Source of the DNA: Arthrobacter sp. AL12
Lineage (GTDB): Bacteria > Actinomycetota > Actinomycetes > Actinomycetales > Micrococcaceae
Assembly (NCBI RefSeq): GCF_029960645.1
Contig: NZ_JASBQY010000002.1
Location: 1-64,000 of the forward strand
DNA: 64,000 nucleotides
Direction of reading: 5' to 3'
Shown here: positions 52,336 through 60,548 of the stretch, piece after piece
How the letters are laid out: each line of letters starts with the position of its first letter
Numbering within the stretch: the stretch's first letter is position 1
Position numbers and translations under genes: made by a program
The notes under the pieces: generated by a model
Told to the model about the DNA's origin: nothing
What the model saw: only the letters and a program-made list of their open reading frames with translations
Database searches by the model: none

Positions 52336-53952
52336 ATGAAAGAGCCGAACGACGACGGCACCCTGGCGGAGCGCTCTAACACTCCGGCGGAGCCCTTTAA
52401 CAACAGGCTCGCGCTGCTGCTGGCGATGGCGATGTTTGTGCTGGTGGTCGACACATCGATCATGAACGTTTCGATCTCCGCAGTGGTGAGGGATATTGGC
52501 TCGACCGTCAGCGGCCTCCAGTCAGCGATTGCGCTCGAAGCGCTGGTTTCCGCTGCTTTCATCCTGATCGGCGGAAAAATCGGCGACTTGATCGGGCGGA
52601 AGCGCGCCTACGTGATCGGGCTGGTCTGTTACGCCATCGGCGCCGTGGCGATGACGATCGCGCAGACCCTCCTGCCGATCATCATCTTCTGGGCCGTGAT
52701 CGGCGGCCTGGGCGCCTCGCTCCTGCTGCCCGCCATGCAGTCCCTCATCCACGGCAATTTCGAGGGGGCTGCGCAGAAACGTGTCTATGCGCTGGTCGGG
52801 GCCTCGGCGGCGATCGCCGCTGCGGTGGGGCCCCTTCTCGGCGGGTTCATCACCACGTTCCTGTCCTGGCGCGTCGCTTTCATGCTTGAGGCCCTGATCA
52901 TCGCGGTCGTGCTGTCCGGCATCAAACTCGTTCGCGACGTGCCATTCGAGGGATCCCGGGAACTGGATGTCTTCGGATCGATCCTGTCCATCGTGGGCAT
53001 GGGCGGCGTCGTGCTCGGCATCCTGGTCTGGCAGGAAGGCGGCGAATCGGTGGGCGCACTCCTGGCCGTCGGCGCGGTCGGACTCGGCGGCTTGGTCTAC
53101 TGGCTCATTCAGCGCAAACGCCGCGACAAGCCGACACTGCTGGACCCGGATCTCTTCCAGTCGAAAGCGTTCCGCTTTGGTGCCACGGGCCAGCTGCTCC
53201 AGCAGATCGCCCTCGGCGGCACGATGATCGTGCTGCCCATCTACCTGCAGATGGTGCTCGGATACAACGCGATGCAGTCGGGGCTGTCGATCGCCCCGCT
53301 TTCGCTCACGATGTTCGCGGTGGCCATGCTCGCCGGGAAGAGGCCCGGGACGCGGCGCCCGGCGAGCCTCATAAGGTGGGGCTTCCTGCTCCTGATTGTG
53401 GGTCTGGTGGTGCTGGTTCCGATCGTGCCGCGCGCGGACTCCGGCTGGTGGCTCCTGATCCCGCTGATCATCGCAGGTGGTGGCCTGGGGCTACTGGTAT
53501 CCCAGCTTAACAACTACACACTGTCCCCCATTTCGGACGAACGGGTCAGCGAGGCCGCCAGCGTGAACTCCGCCGCAGGGTCGTTCGGTCTGTCGTTCGG
53601 GCTGGCGTTCGCCGGCGGCATCATGCTGGCATCGCTCTCGTCCATCTTCATCGGCATGGCCACGTCCAGCACGGTACTCGCGCCCGATCAGCAGCAGCAG
53701 GTCTCGCAGAGCCTGGAACAGGACGCGCAGGTGATGAGCGATGCGCAACTCGAGGAACTCCTCGCCGGCCAACCGGAGGACGTCGCGGACGAGATCATCC
53801 GCATCAACACGGAGGCACGGCCCCTGGCGCTCCAGGTCGCATTGTTCATTCCGATTCTTGCCGGCCTCGCCGGCCTCGGCACCTCCTTCCGCATGATGAG
53901 GCTTCAGGATTCCAAGCCTTCCGGTGCCGGGGAAGGCGCGATCCTGGGTTGA
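52336..53952 (+). CDS. DHA2-family MFS efflux transporter
   Basis: 538 residues, 14 helices. DTSIMNVSISAVVRDIGSTVSGLQSAIALEALVSAAFILIGGKIGDLIGRKRAYVIG (motifs D1/A), LVGASAAIAAAVGPLLGGFITTFLSWRVAF (motif C) and a large extracellular loop between helices 13 and 14 (VLAPDQQQQVSQSLEQDAQVMSDAQLEELL). Related to the transporter at 27275 but not adjacent. AGAGATG at the start: the ribosome site is GATGAGAG. Drug or lipid export is typical of the class. Confidence 0.9.
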   Translation: MKEPNDDGTLAERSNTPAEPFNNRLALLLAMAMFVLVVDTSIMNVSISAVVRDIGSTVSGLQSAIALEALVSAAFILIGGKIGDLIGRKRAYVIGLVCYAIGAVAMTIAQTLLPIIIFWAVIGGLGASLLLPAMQSLIHGNFEGAAQKRVYALVGASAAIAAAVGPLLGGFITTFLSWRVAFMLEALIIAVVLSGIKLVRDVPFEGSRELDVFGSILSIVGMGGVVLGILVWQEGGESVGALLAVGAVGLGGLVYWLIQRKRRDKPTLLDPDLFQSKAFRFGATGQLLQQIALGGTMIVLPIYLQMVLGYNAMQSGLSIAPLSLTMFAVAMLAGKRPGTRRPASLIRWGFLLLIVGLVVLVPIVPRADSGWWLLIPLIIAGGGLGLLVSQLNNYTLSPISDERVSEAASVNSAAGSFGLSFGLAFAGGIMLASLSSIFIGMATSSTVLAPDQQQQVSQSLEQDAQVMSDAQLEELLAGQPEDVADEIIRINTEARPLALQVALFIPILAGLAGLGTSFRMMRLQDSKPSGAGEGAILG

Positions 53953-53982
53953 GTTTTGCCGGTGCCGCTCCCACCCGGGAAT

Positions 53983-54000
53983 TCACCCTCAGCGGATGAG
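53983..54000. promoter_or_regulatory. 18-bp dyad element, copy 5
   Basis: TCACCCTCAGCGGATGAG, upstream (148 bp) of the first SHOCT gene. It is embedded in a larger dyad with GAATTC on both sides (GAATTCACC ... GAGGAATTC). A weaker copy without a clear -10 at the usual distance. Confidence 0.35.
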
Positions 54001-54147
54001 GAATTCGCCGGGGTTCCGGGCAGAAGATGTTTATACCGGCCAATGGTCAGGCTGCCAGGCGACGACCCAGACCTGCAGTTAGCTCCATTCCCACCCGAGG
54101 CTGCGTCCACGTACAAAGCCCACATCCATTGAAAGTAGGGAAGCCAA

Positions 54148-54534
54148 ATGAGTTTCTGGGATAACTTTTGGGACATTTTCTGGTGGTTCATTTATGTGTA
54201 CGTTTTCTTCGCGTTCCTGTTCGCGCTGTTCGCTATCATTGGGGACATCTTTCGCGACAAGGAGCTGAACGGCTGGTTGAAAGCAGTCTGGATCGTGTTC
54301 CTGGCCTTCCTGCCGATCCTGGGCGTCCTGGTGTACCTGATTGCCCGCGGCAAGGGCATGACCGAGAGGATGACGGAACGCTCCCGCCAGCACCGGGAAG
54401 CCTCGGAAGCGTACATCCGCCAAGTGGCCGCACCGAGCCCAACCGAAGAGATTTCCAAGGCCAAGGCCCTGCTGGACTCCGGAGCCATCAGCCCCGACGA
54501 GTTCGAAAAGATCAAAAGCAGCGTCGTGGTCTGA
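54148..54534 (+). CDS. Membrane protein with PLDc_N-like helices and SHOCT domain (1)
   Basis: 128 residues. Two N-terminal helices (FWWFIYVYVFFAFLFALFAIIGDIFRDKELNGWLKAVWIVFLAFLPILGVLVYLIARGKGM) with the PLDc_N-type pattern, a charged linker and a C-terminal SHOCT motif (ISKAKALLDSGAISPDEFEKIKSSVV). SHOCT is a short oligomerisation module; the function is unknown. A close paralogue lies 295 bp downstream on the opposite strand, and another is at 56720. Confidence 0.88.
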   Translation: MSFWDNFWDIFWWFIYVYVFFAFLFALFAIIGDIFRDKELNGWLKAVWIVFLAFLPILGVLVYLIARGKGMTERMTERSRQHREASEAYIRQVAAPSPTEEISKAKALLDSGAISPDEFEKIKSSVVV

Positions 54535-54553
54535 CGCCCGGCGCTCTGCCGTC

Positions 54554-54592
54554 GCAGCTCTGAGCGGTACCGAAAGGTCCGTTCAGAGCTGC
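54554..54592. terminator. Strong bidirectional hairpin with GAAA loop
   Basis: GCAGCTCTGAGCGG (54554-54567) pairs with CCGTTCAGAGCTGC (54579-54592) with one G-T pair, and the loop itself pairs ACC-GAAA-GGT, making a nearly continuous 17-bp stem capped by a GNRA tetraloop. It lies 20 bp after the SHOCT stop. Confidence 0.75.
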
Positions 54593-54593
54593 A

Positions 54594-54779
54594 CTACGGT
54601 GTAACAGGGTCCGTTGGGGCAACGGCGGTTCCCGGACGCTGGTTTGAAACCTCGCCCTTGTCGCGCCGGAAGCACGGGGTCTCATCGAGCATCTGCTGGG
54701 CCTCCGGCGGGGAGGCATCTTTGATGGACACCGGGTGGCCATCCGGGTACTTTTCTTCGGACAACGTATCGATCTTCAT
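54594..54779 (-). CDS. Possible small protein (61 residues)
   Basis: ATG 54779 gives MKIDTLSEEKYPDGHPVSIKDASPPEAQ and ends two bases before the hairpin terminator, which supports it weakly. No convincing ribosome site; no recognised family. It follows the minus-strand SHOCT paralogue by 49 bp. Confidence 0.35.
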   Translation of the reverse strand: MKIDTLSEEKYPDGHPVSIKDASPPEAQQMLDETPCFRRDKGEVSNQRPGTAVAPTDPVTP

Positions 54780-54828
54780 GAGCGCAGGCCAACGTTGCAA
54801 GCGATCACGTCAACGGAGGTGTCAGGTG

Positions 54829-55215
54829 TCAGCTCATGACCCTGGTCTTGATCCTTTGGAACTCGTCAGGGCTGATGGTTCCGGAGTCCAGCAGGGCCTT
54901 GGCCTTGGAGATCTCCTCGGTTGGGCTCCCAGTGGCTACCTGGCGGATGTACGCATCGGCGGCCTCCTGGTCTTGACGGGCCCGTTCCATGGACCGCTCG
55001 GTCATGCCCTTGCCGCGGGCAATCATGTACACCAGGAGCGTCAAGAACGGTACGAAGGCCAGGAAGATGAACCAGACGGCTTTCCACCAGCCGCTCAGTT
55101 GATGGTCGCGGAATAGGTCGGCGATGACAATGAACAGCGCGTATAAGAAGGCGAAGATTGCATAGACAATAAAGAACCACCAGAAGATATCCCAGAAATT
55201 TTCCCAGAAACTCAC
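54829..55215 (-). CDS. Membrane protein with PLDc_N-like helices and SHOCT domain (2)
   Basis: 128 residues, same length and layout as the protein at 54148: MSFWENFWDIFWWFFIVYAIFAFLYALFIVIADLF, then LSGWWKAVWFIFLAFVPFLTLLVYMIARGKGM, an acidic/basic linker and SHOCT (ISKAKALLDSGTISPDEFQRIKTRVMS). The close match in sequence and the inverted order suggest a recent tandem-inverted duplication, though the DNA has diverged. Confidence 0.88.
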   Translation of the reverse strand: MSFWENFWDIFWWFFIVYAIFAFLYALFIVIADLFRDHQLSGWWKAVWFIFLAFVPFLTLLVYMIARGKGMTERSMERARQDQEAADAYIRQVATGSPTEEISKAKALLDSGTISPDEFQRIKTRVMS

Positions 55216-55304
55216 TTGGCATCCCTACTTTCGATTGTTGCGGCTTGAACCTTTTTGCAGGCTTGTCCGAAATTGGCGCCGGATACACGCGCCCGTAACT
55301 GTCG

Positions 55305-55766
55305 TCAGCACTGAACATCGGTCACGAGGTCGCTCAGTGCGGCCTGGACGTTGGCAGCTTCGGCCCGAAGAGAGTCGGCCGCCGCGGTGAGTGTGGTGAC
55401 GTTGTCGATCTCATTGACGGCCGAAGCGAACTTGTCCTCAGCCGACCTGACGGCGTCCACCCGCCCCTTGGCCTCGCCCCCTATCGCCGTGACAAGGTCG
55501 TTGTAGGTCTTGACCACCCGATCCCGTGCCGCGCGGACCTGCTCCACCGTGGCGCCCGGCACGAGGGCTTCCTTGAAGCCGGTCAGGGCGTCGGCAAGGG
55601 CATCTGCGGCGGCGCAGACCGGGGAAACGGTTGCCTGCGGAGTGGACGTGCTCGATTGCGGCGTGGAGGTGCCCGCTGGAGGGCTGGCGGTCGTGCAGCC
55701 GGCGAGAAGCGCGGACGCGGCAGCGAGCGCCTGCAATCGTGCCAGGACAGGTTGTGGTCTCGACAT
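55305..55766 (-). CDS. Lipoprotein of unknown function
   Basis: 153 residues. The signal peptide ends in a lipobox (ASALLAGC), so Cys near position 24 is lipidated and the protein sits on the outer face of the membrane. A Ser/Thr/Pro linker (ASPPAGTSTPQSSTSTPQATVSP) is followed by an alpha-helical domain (AADALADALTGFKEALVPGATVEQVRAARDRVVKTYNDLVTAI) with two cysteines at its ends that may pair. No family recognised. An 18-bp dyad element lies 86 bp upstream. Confidence 0.8.
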   Translation of the reverse strand: MSRPQPVLARLQALAAASALLAGCTTASPPAGTSTPQSSTSTPQATVSPVCAAADALADALTGFKEALVPGATVEQVRAARDRVVKTYNDLVTAIGGEAKGRVDAVRSAEDKFASAVNEIDNVTTLTAAADSLRAEAANVQAALSDLVTDVQC

Positions 55767-56090
55767 TGGTAGCCCCTCTCAGATGGGCATTCGCCTGGCA
55801 GCCCAAACAGTGCAGGTAAGACCATCGTTAGCCCGTGCCGAGCCGCGTGGATCATCCTGCGGGGGTGATATCGGGGGCCGCTGCAGGCACGTATCGGCCC
55901 CACAACAGGGGCCCTCCGATCCGCTCCGCCTCGTCGGTAAGCGGGCAGGTTCGGGGCCGGAGGACTCTGTTCCGGCGGGGGGAGGATTGTGGGATGATGC
56001 CGTCATGCGCGGCAAAGAACTGATGAATTCGCTGGCTATCTGGAAGCTTGGGGCCTGTTCACATCCACTCGCCTACGGCACGGGCCGGCC
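55767..56090. other. Intergenic stretch between lipoprotein and DUF2252 remnant
   Basis: Divergent spacer with the dyad element at 55852-55869. A 29-codon frame at 56005-56094 (MRGKELMNSLAIWKLGACSHP) exists but has no support beyond an ATG. Confidence 0.45.
55852..55869. promoter_or_regulatory. 18-bp dyad element, copy 6
   Basis: TCATCCTGCGGGGGTGAT. Read toward the lipoprotein (minus), it is followed after 20 bp by TAACGA and lies 86 bp from the start. It may also serve the divergent DUF2252 remnant. Confidence 0.5.
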
Positions 56091-56701
56091 GTGAAAACCG
56101 CACAGGGCCAGGAACACAAAAATTTGATCGCCCGTGCCCGCTCCGCAGGGCGGGAGGCGCGGAATTCGCTGCCACGCAAGGATTTCGCCGCCCTCACGCT
56201 GCCGGAGCGGGACCCTGTCGGAATCCTGGAAGGTCAGCATGCCACCCGTCTGGCTGACCTCATACCGGTGCGAGTGGGGCGGATGCTGGAAACGCCGTTT
56301 TCCTTCTACCGCGGTGCCGCAGCAGTCATGGCCCATGACTTGGCCGAATCCCCGGTCACGGGTCACACGCTTTGCTGGATAAAGGACGTGAAGGGTGATG
56401 ACGGGCGGAAACGGGACTTCTACATCGGCCAGTTCCGTGACATGAAGGGCTCCTTCACCCTGGCGGAGATGAACGACCAGGAGACCTCGGACTACGGCAG
56501 TCTGTGCGGGGCCTACTCGCACGGGCCCACTCGCAAAGCCCCGGCAGCGCCTTCCTTCACGGGTATCTGGGCGGCAGCGAAGCCTTCGACGATGCGCTGG
56601 CAGATTGAGCCAGAAGCTTTGCGGACCAAACGGAAGCCGACCATGCCGCGCTGGAACAAGCGGTCCAATCGGGGCGGCTGCCCGCTGAACGCGGCGTGTA
56701 G
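56091..56701 (+). pseudogene. DUF2252 protein, internally deleted
   Basis: The N-terminus NSLPRKDFAALTLPERDPVGILEGQHATRLADLIPVRVGRMLETPFSFYRGAAAVMAHDLAESPVTGH is a normal DUF2252 start. The text then jumps to CWIKDVKGDDGRKRDFYIGQFRDMKGSFTLAEMN, which in intact proteins of about 450 residues lies some 200 residues later. At about 56515 one base is lost; the right frame continues as RAHSQSPGSAFLHGYLGGSEAFDDALAD, contains an in-frame TGA near 56607 and ends at 56701. Three independent lesions. Confidence 0.75.
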
Positions 56702-56719
56702 CGTCTGGGAGGAATGGCC

Positions 56720-57097
56720 ATGACTTTCTGGGACTTCTTTTGGCTCATGATTTCGTTTCTACTCTATGTGTCCTATCTGGTGGTCCTCTTTCTGATCGTC
56801 AAGGACATTTTCGCTGATTCCACACGTACCGGATGGAGCAAGGCAGTCTGGGTGCTGGTTCTGCTTTTTCTGCCGGTTATCGGTGGTCTGGCCTATCTGA
56901 TAGCCCATGGGCAGTCCATGTCCCTGCGGCAGGCGGCCCGGAACGATGTGGCAAGGGAAAATCTCGACGACTACGTCCGCCGGATGGCCGGGACCAATCC
57001 CGCCGAACAGATCGCCCAGGCCAAGACCTTGATGGACGACGGCGCACTGACGGCCGAGGAATTCACCGCGCTCAAGCAACGCGTGCTTCGCCTGTAA
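56720..57097 (+). CDS. Membrane protein with PLDc_N-like helices and SHOCT domain (3)
   Basis: 125 residues from ATG 56720, chosen over ATG 56714 because GGGAGG is then seven bases upstream. MTFWDFFWLMISFLLYVSYLVVLFLIVKDIFADSTRTGWSKAVWVLVLLFLPVIGGLAYLIAHGQSM and SHOCT-like NPAEQIAQAKTLMDDGALTAEEFTALKQRVLRL. The third paralogue of the set, more diverged, directly after the DUF2252 remnant. Confidence 0.85.
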   Translation: MTFWDFFWLMISFLLYVSYLVVLFLIVKDIFADSTRTGWSKAVWVLVLLFLPVIGGLAYLIAHGQSMSLRQAARNDVARENLDDYVRRMAGTNPAEQIAQAKTLMDDGALTAEEFTALKQRVLRL

Positions 57098-57125
57098 CGC
57101 GGTACGCCGGACATCGGCGGACGCC

Positions 57126-57143
57126 TCACCCGCGGGAGGTGAT
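57126..57143. promoter_or_regulatory. 18-bp dyad element, copy 7
   Basis: TCACCCGCGGGAGGTGAT, 63 bp upstream of the glutamine amidotransferase gene. A TGGAAT hexamer lies about 22 bp downstream, a weak -10 candidate. Confidence 0.5.
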
Positions 57144-57206
57144 GCGCGGCCGCCTTGCCCGGTGCTGGAATTGTGAGGATACCCACCTGAGCAGAAGGAG
57201 AATGAC

Positions 57207-58037
57207 ATGTGCCGCTGGCTCGCGTATTCGGGTTCTCCCGTGCGATTGGAGGACCTCCTGTACAAGCCCGCCAACTCGCTTGTGATGCAGAGCAAACACG
57301 CCCGTATGGGAGTTGAAACCACGAATGGGGACGGTTTCGGCGTCGGCTGGTACGGAACCGCGCCGTTTCCCGGCGTCTTCCACAGCACGGAGCCTGCGTG
57401 GCATGACCGAAACCTACGTGAGCTAGCAGGGCAGGCCTCGGCCGGCCGCGTCTTCGCGCACATCCGGGCCACGACCGGCACGGCTGTCCAGCAGACGAAC
57501 TGCCACCCGTTCCGCCACGGCCGGTGGCTGTGGATGCACAACGGTGTCCTCACCGACTTTCCGAAGATGAAGCGGGATCTGGCCATGGCCGTCGATCCGA
57601 GCCTCTTTCCCGAGATCGAGGGATCGACGGACTCGGAAATGTTCTTCTACCTTGCGCTGACCTTGGGCCTGGAGCAGGAGCCACGGGCGGCGGTCGCTGC
57701 GGCGGTGGGACTCATCGAAGACGTCGGACGGCGTCATGGCATCGAACATGGGATTCAGATGACGGTAGCAACTACCGACGGCGACACCACGTGGGCGTTC
57801 CGCTACTCCAGCGAGGGCACGCCCCGGTCACTCTTTCACAGCACCGACATCGCAACACTTCGCGCCCAGTACCCGGACCACCCGCTGCTCCACGATCTCT
57901 CGGACGATACCCGGCTGGTTGTATCCGAACCGCTGGGGGATCTTCGCGGGGCCTGGCAGGAAGTTCCGGAGTCCACCTGCGTTGTGGTGCACGGGGGCGG
58001 AGAAGACTTGTTCGCGTTTGCTCCGTCAAGAGCGTAG
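57207..58037 (+). CDS. Class II glutamine amidotransferase (YafJ-like)
   Basis: 276 residues from ATG 57207 (AGAAGGAG upstream). Ntn-hydrolase with Cys2 as nucleophile (MCRWLAYSG) and family blocks MGVETTNGDGFGVGWYG, FAHIRATTGTAVQQTNCHPFRHGRWLWMHNGVL, STDSEMFFYLALT and a C-terminal VVSEPLGDLRGAWQEVPESTCVVVHGG. It frees ammonia from glutamine, or hydrolyses a gamma-glutamyl amide as EgtC does; no ergothioneine genes are nearby, so the substrate is unknown. Under a dyad element. Confidence 0.92.
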   Translation: MCRWLAYSGSPVRLEDLLYKPANSLVMQSKHARMGVETTNGDGFGVGWYGTAPFPGVFHSTEPAWHDRNLRELAGQASAGRVFAHIRATTGTAVQQTNCHPFRHGRWLWMHNGVLTDFPKMKRDLAMAVDPSLFPEIEGSTDSEMFFYLALTLGLEQEPRAAVAAAVGLIEDVGRRHGIEHGIQMTVATTDGDTTWAFRYSSEGTPRSLFHSTDIATLRAQYPDHPLLHDLSDDTRLVVSEPLGDLRGAWQEVPESTCVVVHGGGEDLFAFAPSRA

Positions 58038-58105
58038 GGCCGGGATCGGTTCACGACCCCGGGGCACCGGATCATCGCGGTGAACGGCGAGCGCCTGCGG
58101 GTTCC

Positions 58106-59524
58106 TCAGGGAAGGGGGCGGGTTGGAGTCAAATCCTCCGGCGGCCCGCCCGTCACGGAGCCGGTTGCCGGGCCGGAGCCGTTTGCCTGGCCGGCAACGA
58201 CGGCAGGGCGGCACAGCAGCTCAATCAGGAGAATCACCAGCACCGCAAGGACCGCCGTCCAGATGGCAACGGCCGCCGTCGGGTACTGCCAGAGGATCAG
58301 GACCAGCACGGCGACGCCGATGATGACGGCTTCAAGGATCCGCCGGTAGCGGGCCAGCCAGTGTTGCCATGGTCTGGCCTGCCCGGCGCCGACCTTTCCG
58401 GTCAGGTAGTCCCCGGCCCGCGCAAGTCCTTGCCGGACGGCCTCGGCCGGGCGCGAATGGCCACTCAGGAATGCGGCTACAGCGATCAGCAGACCCACCA
58501 CAAAGACAAACCGCACACCGGTTCGGAGCGGTGTCAGGAGGGTATCAACGAGGCTTTGAGCTGCCGCCGGGGAGACTGTGGCCGACGGGATGGTACCCAG
58601 AAAGATGTCCAGCCCGATGGCAAGCCCGAGGGCCAGCACTGCCATGGCCACTGCCAGGGCCAACCCCACGCGGCTCGTCGTACGCCGTCTCCAACCCCGC
58701 GGCGCCACCGCGATGGCGCCGACGGCGCTCAGCACTGTCACCCAGGCCAGTATGGGGGCCGTCCTGTCCAGCGTACTGATGGCTTCGGTGGCCTTCAGCA
58801 GTTCGGGAGACTGCAGCAAGGTGATCTGCGCATCAACCTCAGGGATCCTGGATGCTATGTCCACCCCCTGCTGGACAAGGATGGTCTTGACCCGGGCAAT
58901 GATCTCTTTGGTGGAGATCGTCACGGTGCCGCTCTCATCGATGGCGACGGTGCCGCCGGTGTTTCCGGTGGCAAGGTTGACGATTCCCTGGTGCGCGACC
59001 CGGTTGACCTGGATCCACAGATCCTGGAACTGTGGGCTGGCGACGAATTTGGAGACGGCGGAATGGATGAGCGACTTGGTCTGCTCAGCAATAGCGGGCG
59101 CCAGCCCCGAGATCACCGCTGCGACCCGCGGTGCGACGTTGCCGAGTTCCGTCATGGCATCCCGGGTGATGCCTTCAATGTCCACTGCCTCGGTGATCTG
59201 GGTGGTGACCTTGTTGGAGATCTCCGCCTGGATGGCAGGGTCCGAGGCCAACGGTGCGACTGTGGCCACGTAGCGACCAGTATCGAGTATTTCGCTTCGC
59301 AGATACAGGGCGGGCACAGCCGCGCAAGCAAAGACGGCAGTCAGAACGACGAGGACGATCGCAACTATGCGTCGAGCCAAACCTGCGCCCCCTCCGGGAG
59401 GTCTAAGGCTTGTCGTTCTGGCATCGTCGCGTTCGAGCTCCAGCCGCGCAACTTCGGCGCGCAACCGCAGTATTTCCTCCTGCTCAGGGCTGGCCGGGAT
59501 TCCGGGGGCATCATGGAGTGACAT
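58106..59524 (-). CDS. Large membrane protein with extracytoplasmic domain, function unknown
   Basis: 472 residues. An N-terminal coiled-coil-like stretch (EQEEILRLRAEVARLELERDDA) leads to one helix (IVAIVLVVLTAVFACAAVPALYLRSEIL), then a periplasm-facing domain of about 200 residues (SDPAIQAEISNKVTTQITEAVDIEGI) and three or four C-terminal helices. The layout resembles actinobacterial DUF3533/YhgE-like envelope proteins only loosely. The coiled coil and the last helices look intact. It is convergent with the amidotransferase gene. Confidence 0.75.
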   Translation of the reverse strand: MSLHDAPGIPASPEQEEILRLRAEVARLELERDDARTTSLRPPGGGAGLARRIVAIVLVVLTAVFACAAVPALYLRSEILDTGRYVATVAPLASDPAIQAEISNKVTTQITEAVDIEGITRDAMTELGNVAPRVAAVISGLAPAIAEQTKSLIHSAVSKFVASPQFQDLWIQVNRVAHQGIVNLATGNTGGTVAIDESGTVTISTKEIIARVKTILVQQGVDIASRIPEVDAQITLLQSPELLKATEAISTLDRTAPILAWVTVLSAVGAIAVAPRGWRRRTTSRVGLALAVAMAVLALGLAIGLDIFLGTIPSATVSPAAAQSLVDTLLTPLRTGVRFVFVVGLLIAVAAFLSGHSRPAEAVRQGLARAGDYLTGKVGAGQARPWQHWLARYRRILEAVIIGVAVLVLILWQYPTAAVAIWTAVLAVLVILLIELLCRPAVVAGQANGSGPATGSVTGGPPEDLTPTRPLP

Positions 59525-59705
59525 GAGCGCACCCCGCCTGATTGGCGTCTTGTCGCGTGGGCTCGACTGTCGAGCCCAGGCGGACCGGATGAGCCGGCGC
59601 CGCCTTCAACGCGTTGATAACGGCGAAACTGCGGGATCGCAACACGGGAACCACCTCCAACGTCTGGGTTTGCGGTGAGGAATGCCTGGCTTTCCCAGGC
59701 TGATT

Positions 59706-60002
59706 TCACATCAGGAGCCGGGCCTTCGCTGTGGCGAATTCGTCATCAGTGAGGAGTCCCGCACTGCGCAGATCGGCGAGCCGAGAGAGCTGGTCCGCCA
59801 GTTCCCCTCCGCCTGCCGGCGGGGGAGGGGCTGGCGCGGACGGAACGGGCGGGGTCCGGGCACCAGGGACCGCTGTTTCCTGTTCCCGTCGGGCTGCTGG
59901 GCGATTTGCTGCAGCGGCTGTCACCCGTGGAGTGCCCGATATAGCAGCCGTTCGAGAAACCGTTCCGAGCAGCCCGGGGCGGCCGCTTCTGGCAAATGGC
60001 AT
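59706..60002 (-). CDS. SHOCT domain protein (4)
   Basis: 98 residues. A low-complexity Ala/Pro/Arg N-terminus (MPFARSGRPGLLGTVSRTAAISG, PPVPSAPAPPPPAGGG) and a C-terminal SHOCT motif DQLSRLADLRSAGLLTDDEFATAKARLLM. Without membrane helices, unlike the three others. It lies 30 bp downstream of the DUF6325 gene, probably in one operon; this pairing is common in actinobacteria. Confidence 0.85.
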   Translation of the reverse strand: MPFARSGRPGLLGTVSRTAAISGTPRVTAAAANRPAARREQETAVPGARTPPVPSAPAPPPPAGGGELADQLSRLADLRSAGLLTDDEFATAKARLLM

Positions 60003-60032
60003 GAGATCGTTCCCTTTGTCGGTATATCCCGT

Positions 60033-60461
60033 TCAGCTTGTGGTGACGCCATCTGCTTCGATGGCGATGACTGCATCTTCCTGCGGAATTCTCGCCTGCA
60101 GTGCCGTCACACCACCTGAGCGCCGCACCTCCTCTGAAAGTCGCTGTGCCCAGCGGTGTTCGACGACGGCGACCAGCGCTATTTCGTTGTCTCCGATTGT
60201 TTCCGCTGCCAGCTCAAGGTCGGCGTCGTTGAGAAGAGTCAGCGGCCGGGAATCACGGATCATGCCGGACCACGCCGCTGGCAGGTCATCCTGCAAGTCA
60301 CGGACGTGCACAACTCCCTGCCCATCCCGGCTGACCAGGGCCAAATCCGCCAAGGCCACCGCACCGGACTTAACCGTCTCGCTGAGTGCTTTGATGACGG
60401 AGGCGTCAATGGTTGGTTTCGGAAAGGCACAGATAATCACTTCCAATGGGCCGATCTTCAT
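60033..60461 (-). CDS. DUF6325 family protein
   Basis: 142 residues from ATG 60461, with AGGAG six bases upstream (a longer frame begins at 60497). MKIGPLEVIICAFPKPTIDASVIKALSETVKSGAVALADLALVSRDGQGVVHVRDLQD and GDNEIALVAVVEHRWAQRLSEEVRRSGG are typical of this family of small proteins found next to SHOCT proteins. Function unknown; related sequences are annotated as DUF1269-like. A dyad element lies 69 bp upstream. Confidence 0.85.
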   Translation of the reverse strand: MKIGPLEVIICAFPKPTIDASVIKALSETVKSGAVALADLALVSRDGQGVVHVRDLQDDLPAAWSGMIRDSRPLTLLNDADLELAAETIGDNEIALVAVVEHRWAQRLSEEVRRSGGVTALQARIPQEDAVIAIEADGVTTS

Positions 60462-60530
60462 GCGAGGCTCCTGTTCCCTGGCGGGCAGTCGTGACAATTT
60501 TCATTGTCCACGTGGCGTGCGGGCCCAACC

Positions 60531-60548
60531 CCACCCGCCCAGGGTGAT
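60531..60548. promoter_or_regulatory. 18-bp dyad element, copy 8
   Basis: CCACCCGCCCAGGGTGAT. Read in the DUF6325 direction, 69 bp upstream of its start. The first base deviates from the TCAYCC pattern. No strong -10 follows. Confidence 0.45.

Noticed and set aside
57524..59521. 665-codon plus-strand frame
   Set aside because: It spans the end of the amidotransferase gene and the antisense of the membrane protein gene; composition is typical of a shadow frame.
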